A stretch of DNA of 64,000 nucleotides from an uncultured Campylobacter sp. (GCF_944323605.1 NZ_CALUTC010000006.1:1-64000); one strand, 5' to 3'; shown: positions 7,583-16,679, counted from the stretch's first letter. A program made the numbers and translations. The notes: a model not told the origin generated them from the sequence alone.

Positions 7583-8220
7583 TGCAAGACTTAGAGGATA
7601 ATAGACTTTTTTTACTAAAAAGACTTGGAATTCTAAGGCTTTTAAGCATTATAGAAGCATTAGTCATTGGTTTTTTAGCCTTTGTTTTTATAAAAGATCT
7701 TATTATAGCTGTGATACTTGCTTGTATTGTAGGAATTTTATTTTTTCGATTTACAAGCAAAAAGCTTATTTTAGCTAAGAATGAACTTGAATTAAATATC
7801 ACTAGGCTTTTTTTAAGGCAAAACAAAGCAAAGTTAAAGCTTTCTAGCATAAACGAAAAGGACTTTTTAAAGCTTAATTTTTTACAAAATTTAAGTGAAT
7901 TTAAAAGTGTAAATAGCTTTGAATTTGATGATTTTAAACTTTATGATTTGCTTTTTAAAGATGAGTTTAAACGAGCTTTTTGCGGAGTGCTTGTGTGCTT
8001 TAATAAAGAATTAAAACAGGACGCAAACGCCGATATAAGCGATATATTCATAAGGGTAAAGGATAGAAATTTTAATACAAATGTTTTTTTTAAGAAAGGA
8101 AACAGTGTTTTAATCCCAAGCCTTAAAAATCCATTCTTTGCAAATTTAAATTTAACAGTTAAAGCAAATTTAGAACTTATGCAAGAAAATCTTAAAAAAA
8201 TCAGAAATATTAACCCATAG
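7582..8220 (+). CDS. Small integral membrane protein (Cj0038-type)
   Basis: This 212-residue protein has two close hydrophobic segments at about residues 18-55 (ALVIGFLAFVFI and LIIAVILACIVGILFF), then a soluble tail rich in Phe, Lys and Asp. No catalytic motif is visible. It overlaps the end of typA by one base and so belongs to that transcript; the pair is conserved in C. jejuni (cj0038-cj0039). Some databases label the C. jejuni homologue a poly(A) polymerase family protein, but nothing in this sequence supports that. Function unknown. Confidence 0.8.
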   Translation: MQDLEDNRLFLLKRLGILRLLSIIEALVIGFLAFVFIKDLIIAVILACIVGILFFRFTSKKLILAKNELELNITRLFLRQNKAKLKLSSINEKDFLKLNFLQNLSEFKSVNSFEFDDFKLYDLLFKDEFKRAFCGVLVCFNKELKQDANADISDIFIRVKDRNFNTNVFFKKGNSVLIPSLKNPFFANLNLTVKANLELMQENLKKIRNINP

Positions 8221-8231
8221 TTAAGATGTTT

Positions 8232-8242
8232 TATACTACAAT
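8232..8242 (+). promoter_or_regulatory. -10 region of the lipoprotein operon
   Basis: Overlapping TATACT (8232-8237) and TACAAT (8237-8242) lie 24-34 nt before the ATG of the first lipoprotein gene. Either could be the -10 box of a sigma70-type promoter starting the four-gene operon. Confidence 0.45.
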
Positions 8243-8265
8243 TTTGCTTATTGTGAGGTTTTTAT

Positions 8266-9618
8266 ATGTATAAGTTTTTTAAATATTTTATACCTTTTTA
8301 TACCTTTTTTTTATTGGCTTGTGCTAATCATAGCTCTGACAATTTAATTTACACCCAAACCATACTTAGCAATTCTTGCTCTGATTCTTTTTTTGAGAAA
8401 GAAAAGAAAAAGATAGATAATTTAGAAGATCCTATATATGTAGGCATAAATGTAGCATCTATAGCTAGATATTGTAATAAATTTGAACTTAGCAATGAAA
8501 TTTTTGACAAAACAGAAGACGCTTATAAATTTGATGTAGATTTAAAAGACGGAGCATCTAAAACATTAAAAGCCATTGGCACAACACTCACAAACGATTC
8601 TCTTGCTGATTATGATGGCACTTTATATGAAAGAATAATGCTAAATATTTATAAGGGCTTGAATTTTATGAGTCTGCGTGATTTTGAAAATGCTAGAGTT
8701 GAATTTAACAGAGCCTTGTATCGACAAGATAGAGCAAAAGAGTATTTCGCAAAAGATATAGCCGAGCTTAGAAAGGAATTTGACGAGCAAAAACAAAACA
8801 AAAAAGATATAGAATCAGGCATAGATAAAGTAAGTTCGCAGTATGAACATTTATTAAGAGAATTTAAAACATCGCAAAATTTTATAAATCCTTACGCTAC
8901 TTATATTAGCTCTGTGTTTTTTTTCTTAGAAAGGGATTATTCAAAAGCTGCTGATTTGTTTAAAGAAATTGCCGTAACACACTCAAACAATGCTGAAATT
9001 AAAAAAGAATTTAATGTCTTTAATCAATACGCAAATTCAAGCTCTCCAGAAAAACTTAAAAAATATATATTTGTAGTTTATGAAAATGGGCTTGGTGCGG
9101 GATTATACGAAATGAGTTTTACTATACCTTATTCTTTTAACGATAGTATAATAACAACCTCATTTGCTTTACCGGTTTTAAAGGCTAGACCTTCATCGTT
9201 TCATTACATAAAAGCGGGAGATAAAAGAACTGTTGAGGTTGCAAATTTTGACGATATTATAGCTACTGAATTTAAGATTTTATTACCTGCTAAAATTTTT
9301 AAAGCCATTGTTTCAAGTATTTCAAAAACCGCTGTTAATATGGTCGTATCAAATAATGCAGGAGGCTGGGCTGCCTTAGCAAGCTCTATAATAAATTCAG
9401 CTACTACTAGAGCAGATGTTAGATATTGGTCATCTTTGCCAAAAAATGCACAAGTTCTTATGATAGAAAATAATGGCTATATAGAACTTACTGATAATAT
9501 GGGCGGACTTTTATATAAAAATGATAATATAGACAAAAGTAAAAATACCTTACTTATATTGAGGTCATTCAGCGTAAATTCTACAAATTTAACATATCTC
9601 ATACAGGAGGATAGATGA
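8266..9618 (+). CDS. COG3014-type lipoprotein, first gene of a four-gene lipoprotein operon (Cj0089-type)
   Basis: This 450-residue lipoprotein has a type II signal peptide; the lipobox FLLAC puts the lipidated Cys at residue 19. Residues 120-220 hold TPR-like helices (ERIMLNIYKGLNFMSL, ARVEFNRALYRQ), followed by a more beta-rich half. It looks like the COG3014 family that occurs beside LpoB-like lipoproteins in several proteobacteria, and like Cj0089 of C. jejuni. It overlaps the next gene by 4 nt (ATGA). A role in envelope or peptidoglycan maintenance is inferred from the LpoB-type neighbour; no enzymatic motif is visible. Confidence 0.82.
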   Translation: MYKFFKYFIPFYTFFLLACANHSSDNLIYTQTILSNSCSDSFFEKEKKKIDNLEDPIYVGINVASIARYCNKFELSNEIFDKTEDAYKFDVDLKDGASKTLKAIGTTLTNDSLADYDGTLYERIMLNIYKGLNFMSLRDFENARVEFNRALYRQDRAKEYFAKDIAELRKEFDEQKQNKKDIESGIDKVSSQYEHLLREFKTSQNFINPYATYISSVFFFLERDYSKAADLFKEIAVTHSNNAEIKKEFNVFNQYANSSSPEKLKKYIFVVYENGLGAGLYEMSFTIPYSFNDSIITTSFALPVLKARPSSFHYIKAGDKRTVEVANFDDIIATEFKILLPAKIFKAIVSSISKTAVNMVVSNNAGGWAALASSIINSATTRADVRYWSSLPKNAQVLMIENNGYIELTDNMGGLLYKNDNIDKSKNTLLILRSFSVNSTNLTYLIQEDR

Positions 9619-9992
9619 AAAGAATATTAATCTTGGCTTTGGCAACTTTGTTTTTTGTCGCTTGTGCTAGCAAAACAGTTGATCCTATGCAAGAAAGGAT
9701 TAAAAAACATATAGTTTTTGAAGGCTTTAGTGAAGATATAGTTAAAAGTTTTAATTACAGAATAAATTCAAATTCTTTATTAGAAATAGAACTTATCTTA
9801 TTTAGCGAGGATTCAGAGACTTTATCGTATAGTATTTCTTGGTTAGATGAGGATGGCTTTAAGATACAAACTCCTTCTTATTCGGAAAAGAAAAACAATA
9901 TAAAACTTAAGGAAAATCAAGAGTTTGTAATACAAAGAGTATCAGAAAACAAAGATGCTGTTGATTTTAAGATAACACTTACGAAAGGATAA
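9615..9992 (+). CDS. Small lipoprotein, YcfL-like (Cj0090-type)
   Basis: The product has 125 residues. The lipobox FVAC gives a lipidated Cys17. The mature part of about 108 residues is predicted mostly beta-strand (RINSNSLLEIELILF, SLSYSISW-like, FVIQRVSE). In size, order and fold type it resembles YcfL/COG5633, which in gammaproteobacteria precedes lpoB, and Cj0090. It overlaps the upstream gene by 4 nt, and the next gene starts 3 nt after its stop. No direct functional evidence is present. Confidence 0.75.
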   Translation: MKRILILALATLFFVACASKTVDPMQERIKKHIVFEGFSEDIVKSFNYRINSNSLLEIELILFSEDSETLSYSISWLDEDGFKIQTPSYSEKKNNIKLKENQEFVIQRVSENKDAVDFKITLTKG

Positions 9993-9995
9993 GAA

Positions 9996-10622
9996 ATGAC
10001 AAAAATAAAAATTTTAGGTTTAAGTTTGCTTAGTGCTTTTCTTTTAAATGCTTGTTCTAGTGCGGTTTCATACACTGACGGAAGAGCAGGTCAAGAAAAA
10101 CAAGGAGATGCTCTTACTTTAGGGCTTGATAGAGAAGATTTTGAAAATGCTGCTGATACTATGATACAGTCTATGCTTAAAGACCCAGCCTTTGCTAGTA
10201 TAAGACCGGGGCAAAGAAAGGTTATAGCAATAGGTAGGATAGTAAATGATACTCCTCAAAGGATAGATACAGATAGAATGATTTCAAAGATTACCATAGC
10301 TCTTAGAAAATCAGGAAAATTTGTTTTAACAACTGCAGTTGCAGCAGGTGGGGCAAAAGATAGTATGAGTCATGATGTAAGAAATTTAAGAGATAATGAT
10401 GAATTTAATCAAGCTACCATAGCAAAAAAAGGAACTTTAGTATCCCCAGATTTTTCACTTGCAGGAAAGATAAGACAAGACACTGTAAAACTTCCTAACG
10501 GTAAAATTCAAGCTGAATATTTTTTTCATTTAACAGTAACTGATTTAACAAGTGGTTTGGCTTATTGGGAAGATGAGCAAACTGTTAGCAAAACAGGCTC
10601 TAGCAAAGCTGTAACTTGGTGA
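9996..10622 (+). CDS. LpoB-family outer-membrane lipoprotein (Cj0091-type)
   Basis: LpoB (PF13036) is the lipoprotein activator of the peptidoglycan synthase PBP1B in Escherichia coli. This 208-residue protein has a lipobox (LNAC, Cys20), then the family core: AIGRIVNDTPQRIDTDRM, ITIALRKSGKF and a closing strand LTVTDLTSGLAYWEDEQTVSK. Whether the Campylobacter protein acts on a penicillin-binding protein is not shown by sequence. The equivalent C. jejuni lipoprotein has been linked to host-cell adherence. It is the third gene of the operon, 3 nt after the previous stop, with GAAAGGATAAGAA before its ATG. Confidence 0.85.
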   Translation: MTKIKILGLSLLSAFLLNACSSAVSYTDGRAGQEKQGDALTLGLDREDFENAADTMIQSMLKDPAFASIRPGQRKVIAIGRIVNDTPQRIDTDRMISKITIALRKSGKFVLTTAVAAGGAKDSMSHDVRNLRDNDEFNQATIAKKGTLVSPDFSLAGKIRQDTVKLPNGKIQAEYFFHLTVTDLTSGLAYWEDEQTVSKTGSSKAVTW

Positions 10623-10629
10623 GGTTTTT

Positions 10630-11775
10630 ATGAAATTTAAAATCTTAAGTATATGTTTTTTTGCCCTATCTTTTGCTTTTGCTGAAACAAACACTAGCAC
10701 AAATTTTGGGAAAAATATAGGCATATCTCTTAGCAATAAAGACGGAACATATATCAATGTATCTCAAGGAGAAGGCAGCGGACAAACTAGGGAAGAAGCT
10801 ACCTTAAATGCACTAGCAAACGCACTTTCTAAAATGAAAGGTCTTAGCATAGATGTAAAACAAGGTATAAATCAAAGAGCACATACTTACTTGCTAGGTT
10901 ACACAAATGTTTTAGATAATAAAATTCAAAGTGCTGCAAAAGGCAGGATAGATAGCTATGAGATAACGAGCGTATCTATAGAGCCAGATACAAAAGAGTA
11001 TGTGGTTTCGGTAAATGTGTATAAGACTCTTTTTAAAAGAAGCGAAAAGCCTCATATAGCTATATTTAATGATTCTGTCTTTAAAGCTATCGGAGATAAT
11101 ATCTTGCAAAATATCACAAACGAGCTTGTGAAAAGCAAGAAAGTAACAGTGCTTGATAGAAAAAGTGATAAATACTACAAGGCAGAAAAAAATTTGCTTA
11201 AAAGCGAGGATAGTTCAAGCGATGACTTATATAAGCTAGGAAATGTCTTAGGCACTGATTATATGCTTATTTTTAATCTTAGAAAGATAGGTGCTAGCTC
11301 GAATCAGGGTTCAAATATAACCGTTGCAGACACTCAAAGCATAAAAGGAGACGTGGTAATTGATTATAAGCTTATATTGTTTGCTACTAGGGAGATAAAG
11401 CTCTCTGATACACTTACTGTAAGTATTTTAGTCAAGGAAAATGATGTAAGAAGCGATGAAAAAGCAAGTGCTAAAATAGCAAAAGAGCTTAGCTCTAAGC
11501 TTTTAGATGAGCTTTATCCTCTTTATATAGCTATGGCTACAGATAAAGAAGTTATTTTTGAAGAAAAACTTGACAATGGTGCTATTTATACTTGCACCAG
11601 TTCTAATGCCGATACTTCCAGAGTGCAGATAACAAAGAGTTCTGCTAAAAGCTCAAGTGCAAAGATACTTGAGGGTAAGCCAAGACTAGCCAATGTATGC
11701 CATCTTGAAAGCGAAACAGGTAAGGCGGCAAATTATAAACTAGGCGATGATGGAGGCGTAAATTTAGGCTTTTAA
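10630..11775 (+). CDS. Periplasmic LPP20/CsgG-like protein (Cj0092-type, FlgT-like architecture)
   Basis: This 381-residue exported protein has a signal peptide cleaved after about residue 18 (SFAFA). Residues 30-125 look like an LPP20/FlgT N-terminal domain (GQTREEATLNALANALSKMKG, in part, then YEITSVSI, EYVVSVNVY). Residues 140-270 resemble a CsgG-type domain (VTVLDR, LGNVLGTDYMLIFNLRKIG). The C-terminal 60 residues hold two Cys (TCTSS, ANVCHLE). This is the domain order seen in Vibrio FlgT, a basal-body H-ring protein, but that likeness is general and no flagellar role follows. It closes the lipoprotein operon, with a strong bidirectional terminator after it. Confidence 0.78.
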   Translation: MKFKILSICFFALSFAFAETNTSTNFGKNIGISLSNKDGTYINVSQGEGSGQTREEATLNALANALSKMKGLSIDVKQGINQRAHTYLLGYTNVLDNKIQSAAKGRIDSYEITSVSIEPDTKEYVVSVNVYKTLFKRSEKPHIAIFNDSVFKAIGDNILQNITNELVKSKKVTVLDRKSDKYYKAEKNLLKSEDSSSDDLYKLGNVLGTDYMLIFNLRKIGASSNQGSNITVADTQSIKGDVVIDYKLILFATREIKLSDTLTVSILVKENDVRSDEKASAKIAKELSSKLLDELYPLYIAMATDKEVIFEEKLDNGAIYTCTSSNADTSRVQITKSSAKSSSAKILEGKPRLANVCHLESETGKAANYKLGDDGGVNLGF

Positions 11776-11784
11776 GCCCTTATT

Positions 11785-11824
11785 AACTTTTACTTTTTAG
11801 TATCTTAACTAAGAAGTAAAAGTT
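11785..11824. terminator. Bidirectional terminator, 17-bp stem
   Basis: Arms 11785-11801 and 11808-11824 (AACTTTTACTTTTTAGT and ACTAAGAAGTAAAAGTT) pair over 17 bp with one G-U and a 6-nt loop. The arms supply T-runs in both directions. It lies between convergent genes and should serve both. Confidence 0.75.
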
Positions 11825-11840
11825 TTCAATCTATATATTT

Positions 11841-12254
11841 TTATTTTAATTCGTAAATTTTAAGCTTGAAATCGCTGTTTGTGTTTTTAAGCTTTTCTAC
11901 AAGCTTCTTATCTACTTTACCAAGATATACCAAGCCACTTGCTGGGCTTTGTTTTTCGTAAAAGATGCCTATATTTCCCCAAGGACTATAATAAAAAAAG
12001 TCCCCAATCTTAGGAGCATATCCATTTGTATGCTTTATAGATAAAGGTTTTTCTAAATGTGCTATTTTTTCTTTATGAACATAATCAGAAAAAGAAAGCT
12101 CAAGCGGAAGCTGTGTTAAAAATTCCGCACTAGCTTTATTATTTTCAAGTGTTATATTAAATTTTTCCTCGTTTAATTGTGCTATAATCATAAAATTCTC
12201 CTTAGCAAAATATTGACTACATAACAAAAATACACAAAAAATAATCCTAAACAT
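11841..12254 (-). CDS. Exported cyclophilin-like fold protein (COG2164 type)
   Basis: About 137 residues, beginning with a signal peptide (FRIIFCVFLLCSQYFA). The mature domain has the hallmarks of the cyclophilin-like beta-barrel family (PF18050/COG2164): a central GDFFYYSPWGNIGIFY motif and an N-terminal strand NFMIIAQLN. Members often sit beside reductases and are of unknown substrate; true prolyl isomerase residues are not evident. The ATG at 12254 fits best: AGGA lies 5 nt upstream, and it overlaps the acetyltransferase stop (TGATG). A GTG at 12257 is the alternative. It is second in a two-gene operon with a MerR-type promoter. Confidence 0.8.
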   Translation of the reverse strand: MFRIIFCVFLLCSQYFAKENFMIIAQLNEEKFNITLENNKASAEFLTQLPLELSFSDYVHKEKIAHLEKPLSIKHTNGYAPKIGDFFYYSPWGNIGIFYEKQSPASGLVYLGKVDKKLVEKLKNTNSDFKLKIYELK

Positions 12255-12823
12255 CACAGTCCTTTTTGTTCTATTTCTTTAATGATCTTTGCTGGATTGC
12301 CACCAACTATTGAATTTGGTGGCACATCTTTTGTTACCACTGCACCTGCGGCTATGATAGAATTTTCTCCTATTCTAACACCAGCACAGATTATAGCTCC
12401 AAGCCCTATCCACACTCTATCTTCTATGTGTATGGCTTTGCAAATAGTGGTTTTTCTATTGTAAGGATTTATGTCGTGATTTATAGTCGCTAAATTTACT
12501 TTAGGTCCTATAAAAACATCATCTCCTATGTAAATTCCACCCCTATCCATAAATTCACAGCAGTGATTTATAAAAACATTTTTTCCAAGATGTATGTTTC
12601 GTCCAAAATCCGTGTAAAATGGGGGTAAAAGCCATACACTATCGTCTATATTGTTTCCTGTTAATTCTCTTAAAATTTGCCTTACCTCATTTTCATCGTG
12701 ATAGCCAGTGTTTAATCTAGCTATTATTTTTTGGGCATTTTTAATCACTTCTAAAATTTTGTGATAATCATCATCTTCTGGATTTACAGGCTCTCCTGAC
12801 ATATCTCTTTGAAAAATATCCAT
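12254..12823 (-). CDS. Sugar O-acetyltransferase of the maltose/galactoside type (LbetaH)
   Basis: This is a left-handed beta-helix acetyltransferase using acetyl-CoA, 189 residues. The N-terminal Mac domain has lost its most typical residues, but the hexapeptide region is clear: [51 protein letters not shown] (each in part), then [13 protein letters not shown]. The His in ATINHD corresponds to the catalytic His of GAT/MAT. The acceptor (maltose, galactoside or another sugar) cannot be told. The start has AGGAAG before ATG. It is the first gene of the operon with the cyclophilin-like protein and is controlled by an unusual 19-bp-spacer promoter. Confidence 0.88.
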   Translation of the reverse strand: MDIFQRDMSGEPVNPEDDDYHKILEVIKNAQKIIARLNTGYHDENEVRQILRELTGNNIDDSVWLLPPFYTDFGRNIHLGKNVFINHCCEFMDRGGIYIGDDVFIGPKVNLATINHDINPYNRKTTICKAIHIEDRVWIGLGAIICAGVRIGENSIIAAGAVVTKDVPPNSIVGGNPAKIIKEIEQKGL

Positions 12824-12848
12824 TTTCTTCCTTTCTTAATTTTTGCTT

Positions 12849-12879
12849 ATTATAAAACATTAGACCTACTCTAAGTCAA
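12849..12879 (-). promoter_or_regulatory. MerR-type promoter with 19-bp spacer and dyad operator
   Basis: On the minus strand, -35 TTGACT (12879-12874) and -10 TATAAT (12854-12849) are separated by 19 bp instead of the usual 17. The spacer is centred on an inverted repeat TTAGA-N5-TCTAA (12860-12874). A stretched spacer with a central dyad is the signature of promoters untwisted by MerR-family activators. The half-sites resemble those reported for NmlR/AdhR-type aldehyde and thiol-stress regulators. No MerR-family gene is in the window. It should control the acetyltransferase and cyclophilin-like genes. Confidence 0.6.
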
Positions 12880-13021
12880 TACTTATTTTTAAAAAAATAT
12901 TAATTTTTAAATTTTTACTTTACAAAAAAGCAAAAATATTTACTGATTAAAATAAAACTATATGGCTAAATTTTTTATTGCATTACAAAATTATTATACA
13001 ATCTGCTTAAGAGAGATTAAA

Positions 13022-13720
13022 ATGAGAGAATTTACTTTTACCCAGCTAAAAGATGGCTATAGATACAATAGCGATACCTTGCTACTTTATGATTTCATTT
13101 CAAAGCATAAATTAAAAGGCTCTGTGCTTGAAGTTGGCTGTGGTTGCGGCATAATAGGAATTTTATTAAAGCATAAATTTGAAAAAATAGAGCTTTTTTT
13201 GCTAGATATTTTGCAGCAAAATTATGAACTTTGTGAGATAAATTTAAAGCAAAATAACATATCAGCCCAGCTTTTTTGTGAGGATTTTTTTAACTTTTCT
13301 CATAAAAAAAAAATTGATTTTATACTATGCAATCCTCCATTTTACAGAAATGGTGCGTATGAAAGCACAAATTTGCATAAAAAAGTTAGCAAATTTCAAA
13401 GCTCATTTTGCCTAGATAGCTTTATTAAAAAATCAAATAGTTTGCTTAAAGCAAATGGAACACTTTATTTTTGTTACGAAAGTTCTGCTTTAGAAAGTAT
13501 TTGCTCTACTCTTACTAAATATAAACTTAGACTTAGTAAAATTTGTTTTGTTTATAAAGATGAAAAAAGCAAGGCGAGGTTGGTTTTATTGGAAGCAAAA
13601 AAGTCTTTTAATGGGGTTTGCGAGGTTATGAGACCATTTTTTATGTATAAAGATAAAATCATAAGCCCACAAATGCAAGAACTTTCATCGTCTTTAAGGA
13701 TAAAAAGTCTTGATTTATAA
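13022..13720 (+). CDS. Class I SAM-dependent methyltransferase, TrmN6-like
   Basis: The product has 232 residues. Motif I is VLEVGCGCGIIGILL near residues 35-49, and motif IV is FILCNPPFYRNGAYES (NPPF, typical of N6-adenine or N5-glutamine methylation). Together with the FTFTQLKDGYRYNSDTLLLYDF start this matches COG4123, whose E. coli member TrmN6 methylates A37 of tRNA1(Val). Substrate in Campylobacter is not proven. I moved the start from the first ATG (12962, no ribosome site) to ATG 13022, preceded by AGAGAG. It overlaps the next gene by 11 nt. The five-gene run to the HIT gene is conserved with C. jejuni cj0495-cj0499. Confidence 0.83.
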   Translation: MREFTFTQLKDGYRYNSDTLLLYDFISKHKLKGSVLEVGCGCGIIGILLKHKFEKIELFLLDILQQNYELCEINLKQNNISAQLFCEDFFNFSHKKKIDFILCNPPFYRNGAYESTNLHKKVSKFQSSFCLDSFIKKSNSLLKANGTLYFCYESSALESICSTLTKYKLRLSKICFVYKDEKSKARLVLLEAKKSFNGVCEVMRPFFMYKDKIISPQMQELSSSLRIKSLDL

Positions 13721-14078
13721 AGAAAATTTTAACTATAGTTTTGATGAAAAAGCTTGTGAAAAGTGCAATGCCAAATGCTGCACGGGCGAAAGCGGGTATA
13801 TATTTGTAAGCAAAGATGAGATGAAAGCTATATCATCTAGTTTGAGCTTAAATTTAAAAGATTTTAAAAAACTATATACAATAAAACTTGGCATAAAATA
13901 CAGTTTAAAAGAAGTGCCTTACGAAAATGGCTTTGCTTGTATCTTTCTTGATACAGATAGCAAAAAATGTAAAATTTATGATCTAAGACCTAAACAGTGC
14001 AAAACTTTTCCATTTTGGGAATATTTTAAAACACATAAAAAGGAGCTTGAAAAAGAATGTATTGGCGTGTGTTTTTAG
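13710..14078 (+). CDS. YkgJ-type zinc/iron-chelating cysteine-cluster protein
   Basis: This 122-residue protein has the CxxCxxxCC cluster CEKCNAKCC at residues 16-24 and a second Cys group (CKIYDLRPKQCKTFPF, then the C-terminal ECIGVC). That is the pattern of the CxxCxxCC family (PF03692, YkgJ/FliB-like), thought to bind a metal or Fe-S cluster. The TTG start at 13710 has AAGGA 9 nt upstream and lies inside the end of the methyltransferase gene. The stop overlaps the next lipoprotein gene by 22 nt. Function is unknown. Confidence 0.82.
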   Translation: MIYKENFNYSFDEKACEKCNAKCCTGESGYIFVSKDEMKAISSSLSLNLKDFKKLYTIKLGIKYSLKEVPYENGFACIFLDTDSKKCKIYDLRPKQCKTFPFWEYFKTHKKELEKECIGVCF

Positions 14079-15373
14079 TTTGTTTAAGCTTGTTTTTTGC
14101 AGCTTGTGCTGTTAAGCAGGAAAATAAAGTTGCAGCTAATAACTCTTTAGTGGTAACAGAGGAGACTTTTAATACAAAGCTTTTAAGGGCATTAGCTTAC
14201 GAAAGCGTTAGAGATTTTAGTTCTGCTAGTGCAGTTTTTTTAGAATTATATAAAGAATACAAAGAGCCTTCCTTACTTGAAAGAGCGTTTGTTTTAGCCA
14301 TACTAAATAATAGCGATAAAAAAATACTTGATTCAATGAATGAAATGGCTAAAAAATACGATACAGCCAATATTATAAAGGTGAGGATTTCTTATTATGT
14401 TAAATTTGCAGATATTAAAAATGCTCTGATTTTGCTTGAGAGATTGATAAAAAAAGATAAAGATTTTAGAAATTACGAATTAGCCGGAGATCTTTATTTG
14501 TTTAGTAAAAATTTAAACAAGGCTTTGAGTTATTATAAAAGTGCTAATAGCTTACTTCCAGATCAATTTAAACCTAGCGAAGCTTTGAGTATAAAAATTT
14601 CAGAACTTGAATTTTTGCTAAACAACAAAGAAGCTTCAAAAAAAATTCTTAAAGATTTTATAAAAGCAAACAACAATAAATGCTCCTTGCTAGTTTGTGC
14701 TAGACTTGCTATGATATATGCAAATGAGAAAAATTTGGAAGGATTTAAAGATATATCATTGGAGCTTTATGAGCTTAGCCAGAATCCAGAATTTTTACTA
14801 AATGTTATATCAGCTTATTATAATTTTGGAAAAAAACAAGAGCTTTACGATAATATAAGTAGCTATTTAGAAAATAATTCTTTGCCTATATATTTTATTT
14901 TAGAGGTTATGAAAGATTCTCAAACAGCTAATAATTTTGCAAATAGACTTTATAACAAAACAAAAAATACAACCTTTCTTAGCATATCCGCTATAATAGA
15001 ATACGAAGATATGAGAAAAACAAATACTGTAAATGAAAAAAAATTAAAATCCATCATAGAAAAATTTGATAAATCTGTAAATAAAAATAGCGAGGCTCAC
15101 GTACTAAATTTTTATGGATACTTGCTAATAGATCATAATGTAAATGTATCAAAAGGTATAGAGCTTGTAAATTTAGCCTTAAAAGCAGAGCCTAAAAATG
15201 TGTATTATTTAGATTCATTGGCTTGGGGTTATTACAAACAAGGCAAGTGCGAAAAAGCTCTTGACTTAATGCAAGAAGCCCTTAAGTATGATTCTAAAAA
15301 CGATATGATAAATTCAAGCGAATATAAAGAGCATATTAAGGCTATAAATTCTTGTTTAGGAGTTAAGGATTGA
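14057..15373 (+). CDS. TPR-containing lipoprotein (Cj0497-type)
   Basis: This 438-residue lipoprotein has a lipobox FFAAC with Cys17. The body is built of TPR-like helix pairs ([46 protein letters not shown], each in part), ending in a canonical [25 protein letters not shown]. Such proteins scaffold envelope complexes; the partner is unknown. It begins inside the upstream gene and its stop overlaps trpC by 4 nt (TTGA), so the five genes are tightly coupled. Confidence 0.85.
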   Translation: MYWRVFLVCLSLFFAACAVKQENKVAANNSLVVTEETFNTKLLRALAYESVRDFSSASAVFLELYKEYKEPSLLERAFVLAILNNSDKKILDSMNEMAKKYDTANIIKVRISYYVKFADIKNALILLERLIKKDKDFRNYELAGDLYLFSKNLNKALSYYKSANSLLPDQFKPSEALSIKISELEFLLNNKEASKKILKDFIKANNNKCSLLVCARLAMIYANEKNLEGFKDISLELYELSQNPEFLLNVISAYYNFGKKQELYDNISSYLENNSLPIYFILEVMKDSQTANNFANRLYNKTKNTTFLSISAIIEYEDMRKTNTVNEKKLKSIIEKFDKSVNKNSEAHVLNFYGYLLIDHNVNVSKGIELVNLALKAEPKNVYYLDSLAWGYYKQGKCEKALDLMQEALKYDSKNDMINSSEYKEHIKAINSCLGVKD

Positions 15374-16149
15374 TTTTAGATGATATTTTCAATAAAACGA
15401 AAGAGGATTTAAAACTTAAAAAGAAAGAAAAACCTTATAAGCATTTAGAAAGTATGATGCCTAAAAATAGGGCTTTTAAAGATGTAAAATCTTTATTAAA
15501 AAGAAATAATGAAAAATTAAATATAATAGCAGAGCTTAAAAAAGCTAGTCCTAGCAAGGGTGTTATAAGAGAAAATTTTAATTTTTTAGATTTAGCACAA
15601 GAATACGAAAGAGCAGGAGTAGCAGCTATCTCTGTTTTGACAGAAGAGCATTTTTTTAAAGGCTCTTTATCATACTTAAACGAACTTAGTAAAAAACTTT
15701 CTTTACCATTGCTTAGAAAAGATTTTATCTTTGATGAGTATCAAATTTTAGAAAGCTTTAATGCAGGGGCTGATTTTTTACTTCTTATAGCTAAAAGTCT
15801 GAGCAAGGAAGAGTTAAAAAGCTTATATGCCTTTGCTAAGTCCTTAAATTTAGAAGTTTTATTTGAAATTCATAGCGAGGAAGATTTAGAAAAAGCTATA
15901 TTTGCTGAAGCTAAGATTATAGGAGTAAATCACAGAAATTTAGATGATTTTTCTATGGATATGAAGCTGGGCTATAAACTCTTTGAGCTTATGCCAAAAG
16001 AGCTTATAAGGGTTGCTGAAAGCGGTCTTGATGATAAAAACATTTTGCTTGAGCTAGACAGTGCCGGGGTCGATGCTTTTTTGATAGGTGAATATTTTAT
16101 GAGACAAAGCGATGTTTTTAAAGCAAGTTTAGACTTTGTAAGGAGATGA
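15370..16149 (+). CDS. trpC: Indole-3-glycerol phosphate synthase
   Basis: TrpC closes the indole ring of tryptophan by decarboxylating cyclisation of CdRP. The 259-residue TIM barrel shows the family motifs: [15 protein letters not shown] (about 51-65, catalytic Lys), [43 protein letters not shown] and AESGL. The TTG start (Met-Ile-Leu-Asp) overlaps the upstream stop as TTGA and has AGGAG 7 nt before it. It is detached from other trp genes, as in C. jejuni (cj0498), within an operon of unrelated genes. Confidence 0.95.
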   Translation: MILDDIFNKTKEDLKLKKKEKPYKHLESMMPKNRAFKDVKSLLKRNNEKLNIIAELKKASPSKGVIRENFNFLDLAQEYERAGVAAISVLTEEHFFKGSLSYLNELSKKLSLPLLRKDFIFDEYQILESFNAGADFLLLIAKSLSKEELKSLYAFAKSLNLEVLFEIHSEEDLEKAIFAEAKIIGVNHRNLDDFSMDMKLGYKLFELMPKELIRVAESGLDDKNILLELDSAGVDAFLIGEYFMRQSDVFKASLDFVRR

Positions 16150-16150
16150 T

Positions 16151-16642
16151 ATGCTAGAGGTTATACATTCGCCACACAGAAGCAAATATTTAAGCCAAAA
16201 ACAAGATATATGCCCATTTTGCAATATAGATAAAAAAGATGATGAAGAAAAAGGTGTATTTTTTAGGGCTAAATTTTGTTACTGTATAATGAATTTATAT
16301 CCTTACACTCCCGGACATTTTATGGTAATACCTTATGAGCATATAGCTAATTTGTCAGATTTAAGAGATGAGGTTTGGCTTGAGATGAGTTTGCTTGTTA
16401 AAAAGGGAGAGCTTGCTTTAAGAAAAATTTTAAAAGCACAAGGAGTAAATTTAGGTATGAATTTAAGCGATGTTGCTGGAGCTGGCATACCTACACATTT
16501 GCATTATCATCTTGTGCCAAGATATTTTGGTGATACAAATTTCATAACCACCATAGCACAAACTAGAATTTGCGGCAAGGATTTAAATAAACTTTATTTA
16601 GATTTAAAGCAAGAAGCTGACAAGTTTTTTACAGTTAGTTAA
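16151..16642 (+). CDS. HIT-family nucleotide hydrolase
   Basis: This 163-residue histidine-triad protein has the HLHYHLVPR triad at about residues 117-125, and a preceding Cys set (CPFCNIDKK, with FCYCIMN) that may bind zinc. Family members hydrolyse dinucleoside polyphosphates or adenylated compounds; the GHFMVIPYEHIANLSDL region is typical of Ap4A-phosphorylase-like members. It starts 1 nt after the trpC stop region and ends the operon. The physiological substrate is not known. Confidence 0.88.
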   Translation: MLEVIHSPHRSKYLSQKQDICPFCNIDKKDDEEKGVFFRAKFCYCIMNLYPYTPGHFMVIPYEHIANLSDLRDEVWLEMSLLVKKGELALRKILKAQGVNLGMNLSDVAGAGIPTHLHYHLVPRYFGDTNFITTIAQTRICGKDLNKLYLDLKQEADKFFTVS

Positions 16643-16679
16643 TTTGTATTAAAAATATAGTTTAAAAAAGTTCATTGTT

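Noticed and set aside
7524-7850. Leftward frame opposite the typA end and the membrane-protein gene
   Set aside because: It lies opposite conserved coding sequence; the product is low complexity with no family.
12962-13021. Upstream ATG extension of the TrmN6-like gene
   Set aside because: No ribosome site, and the family begins at the MREFTF-like segment coded from 13022.
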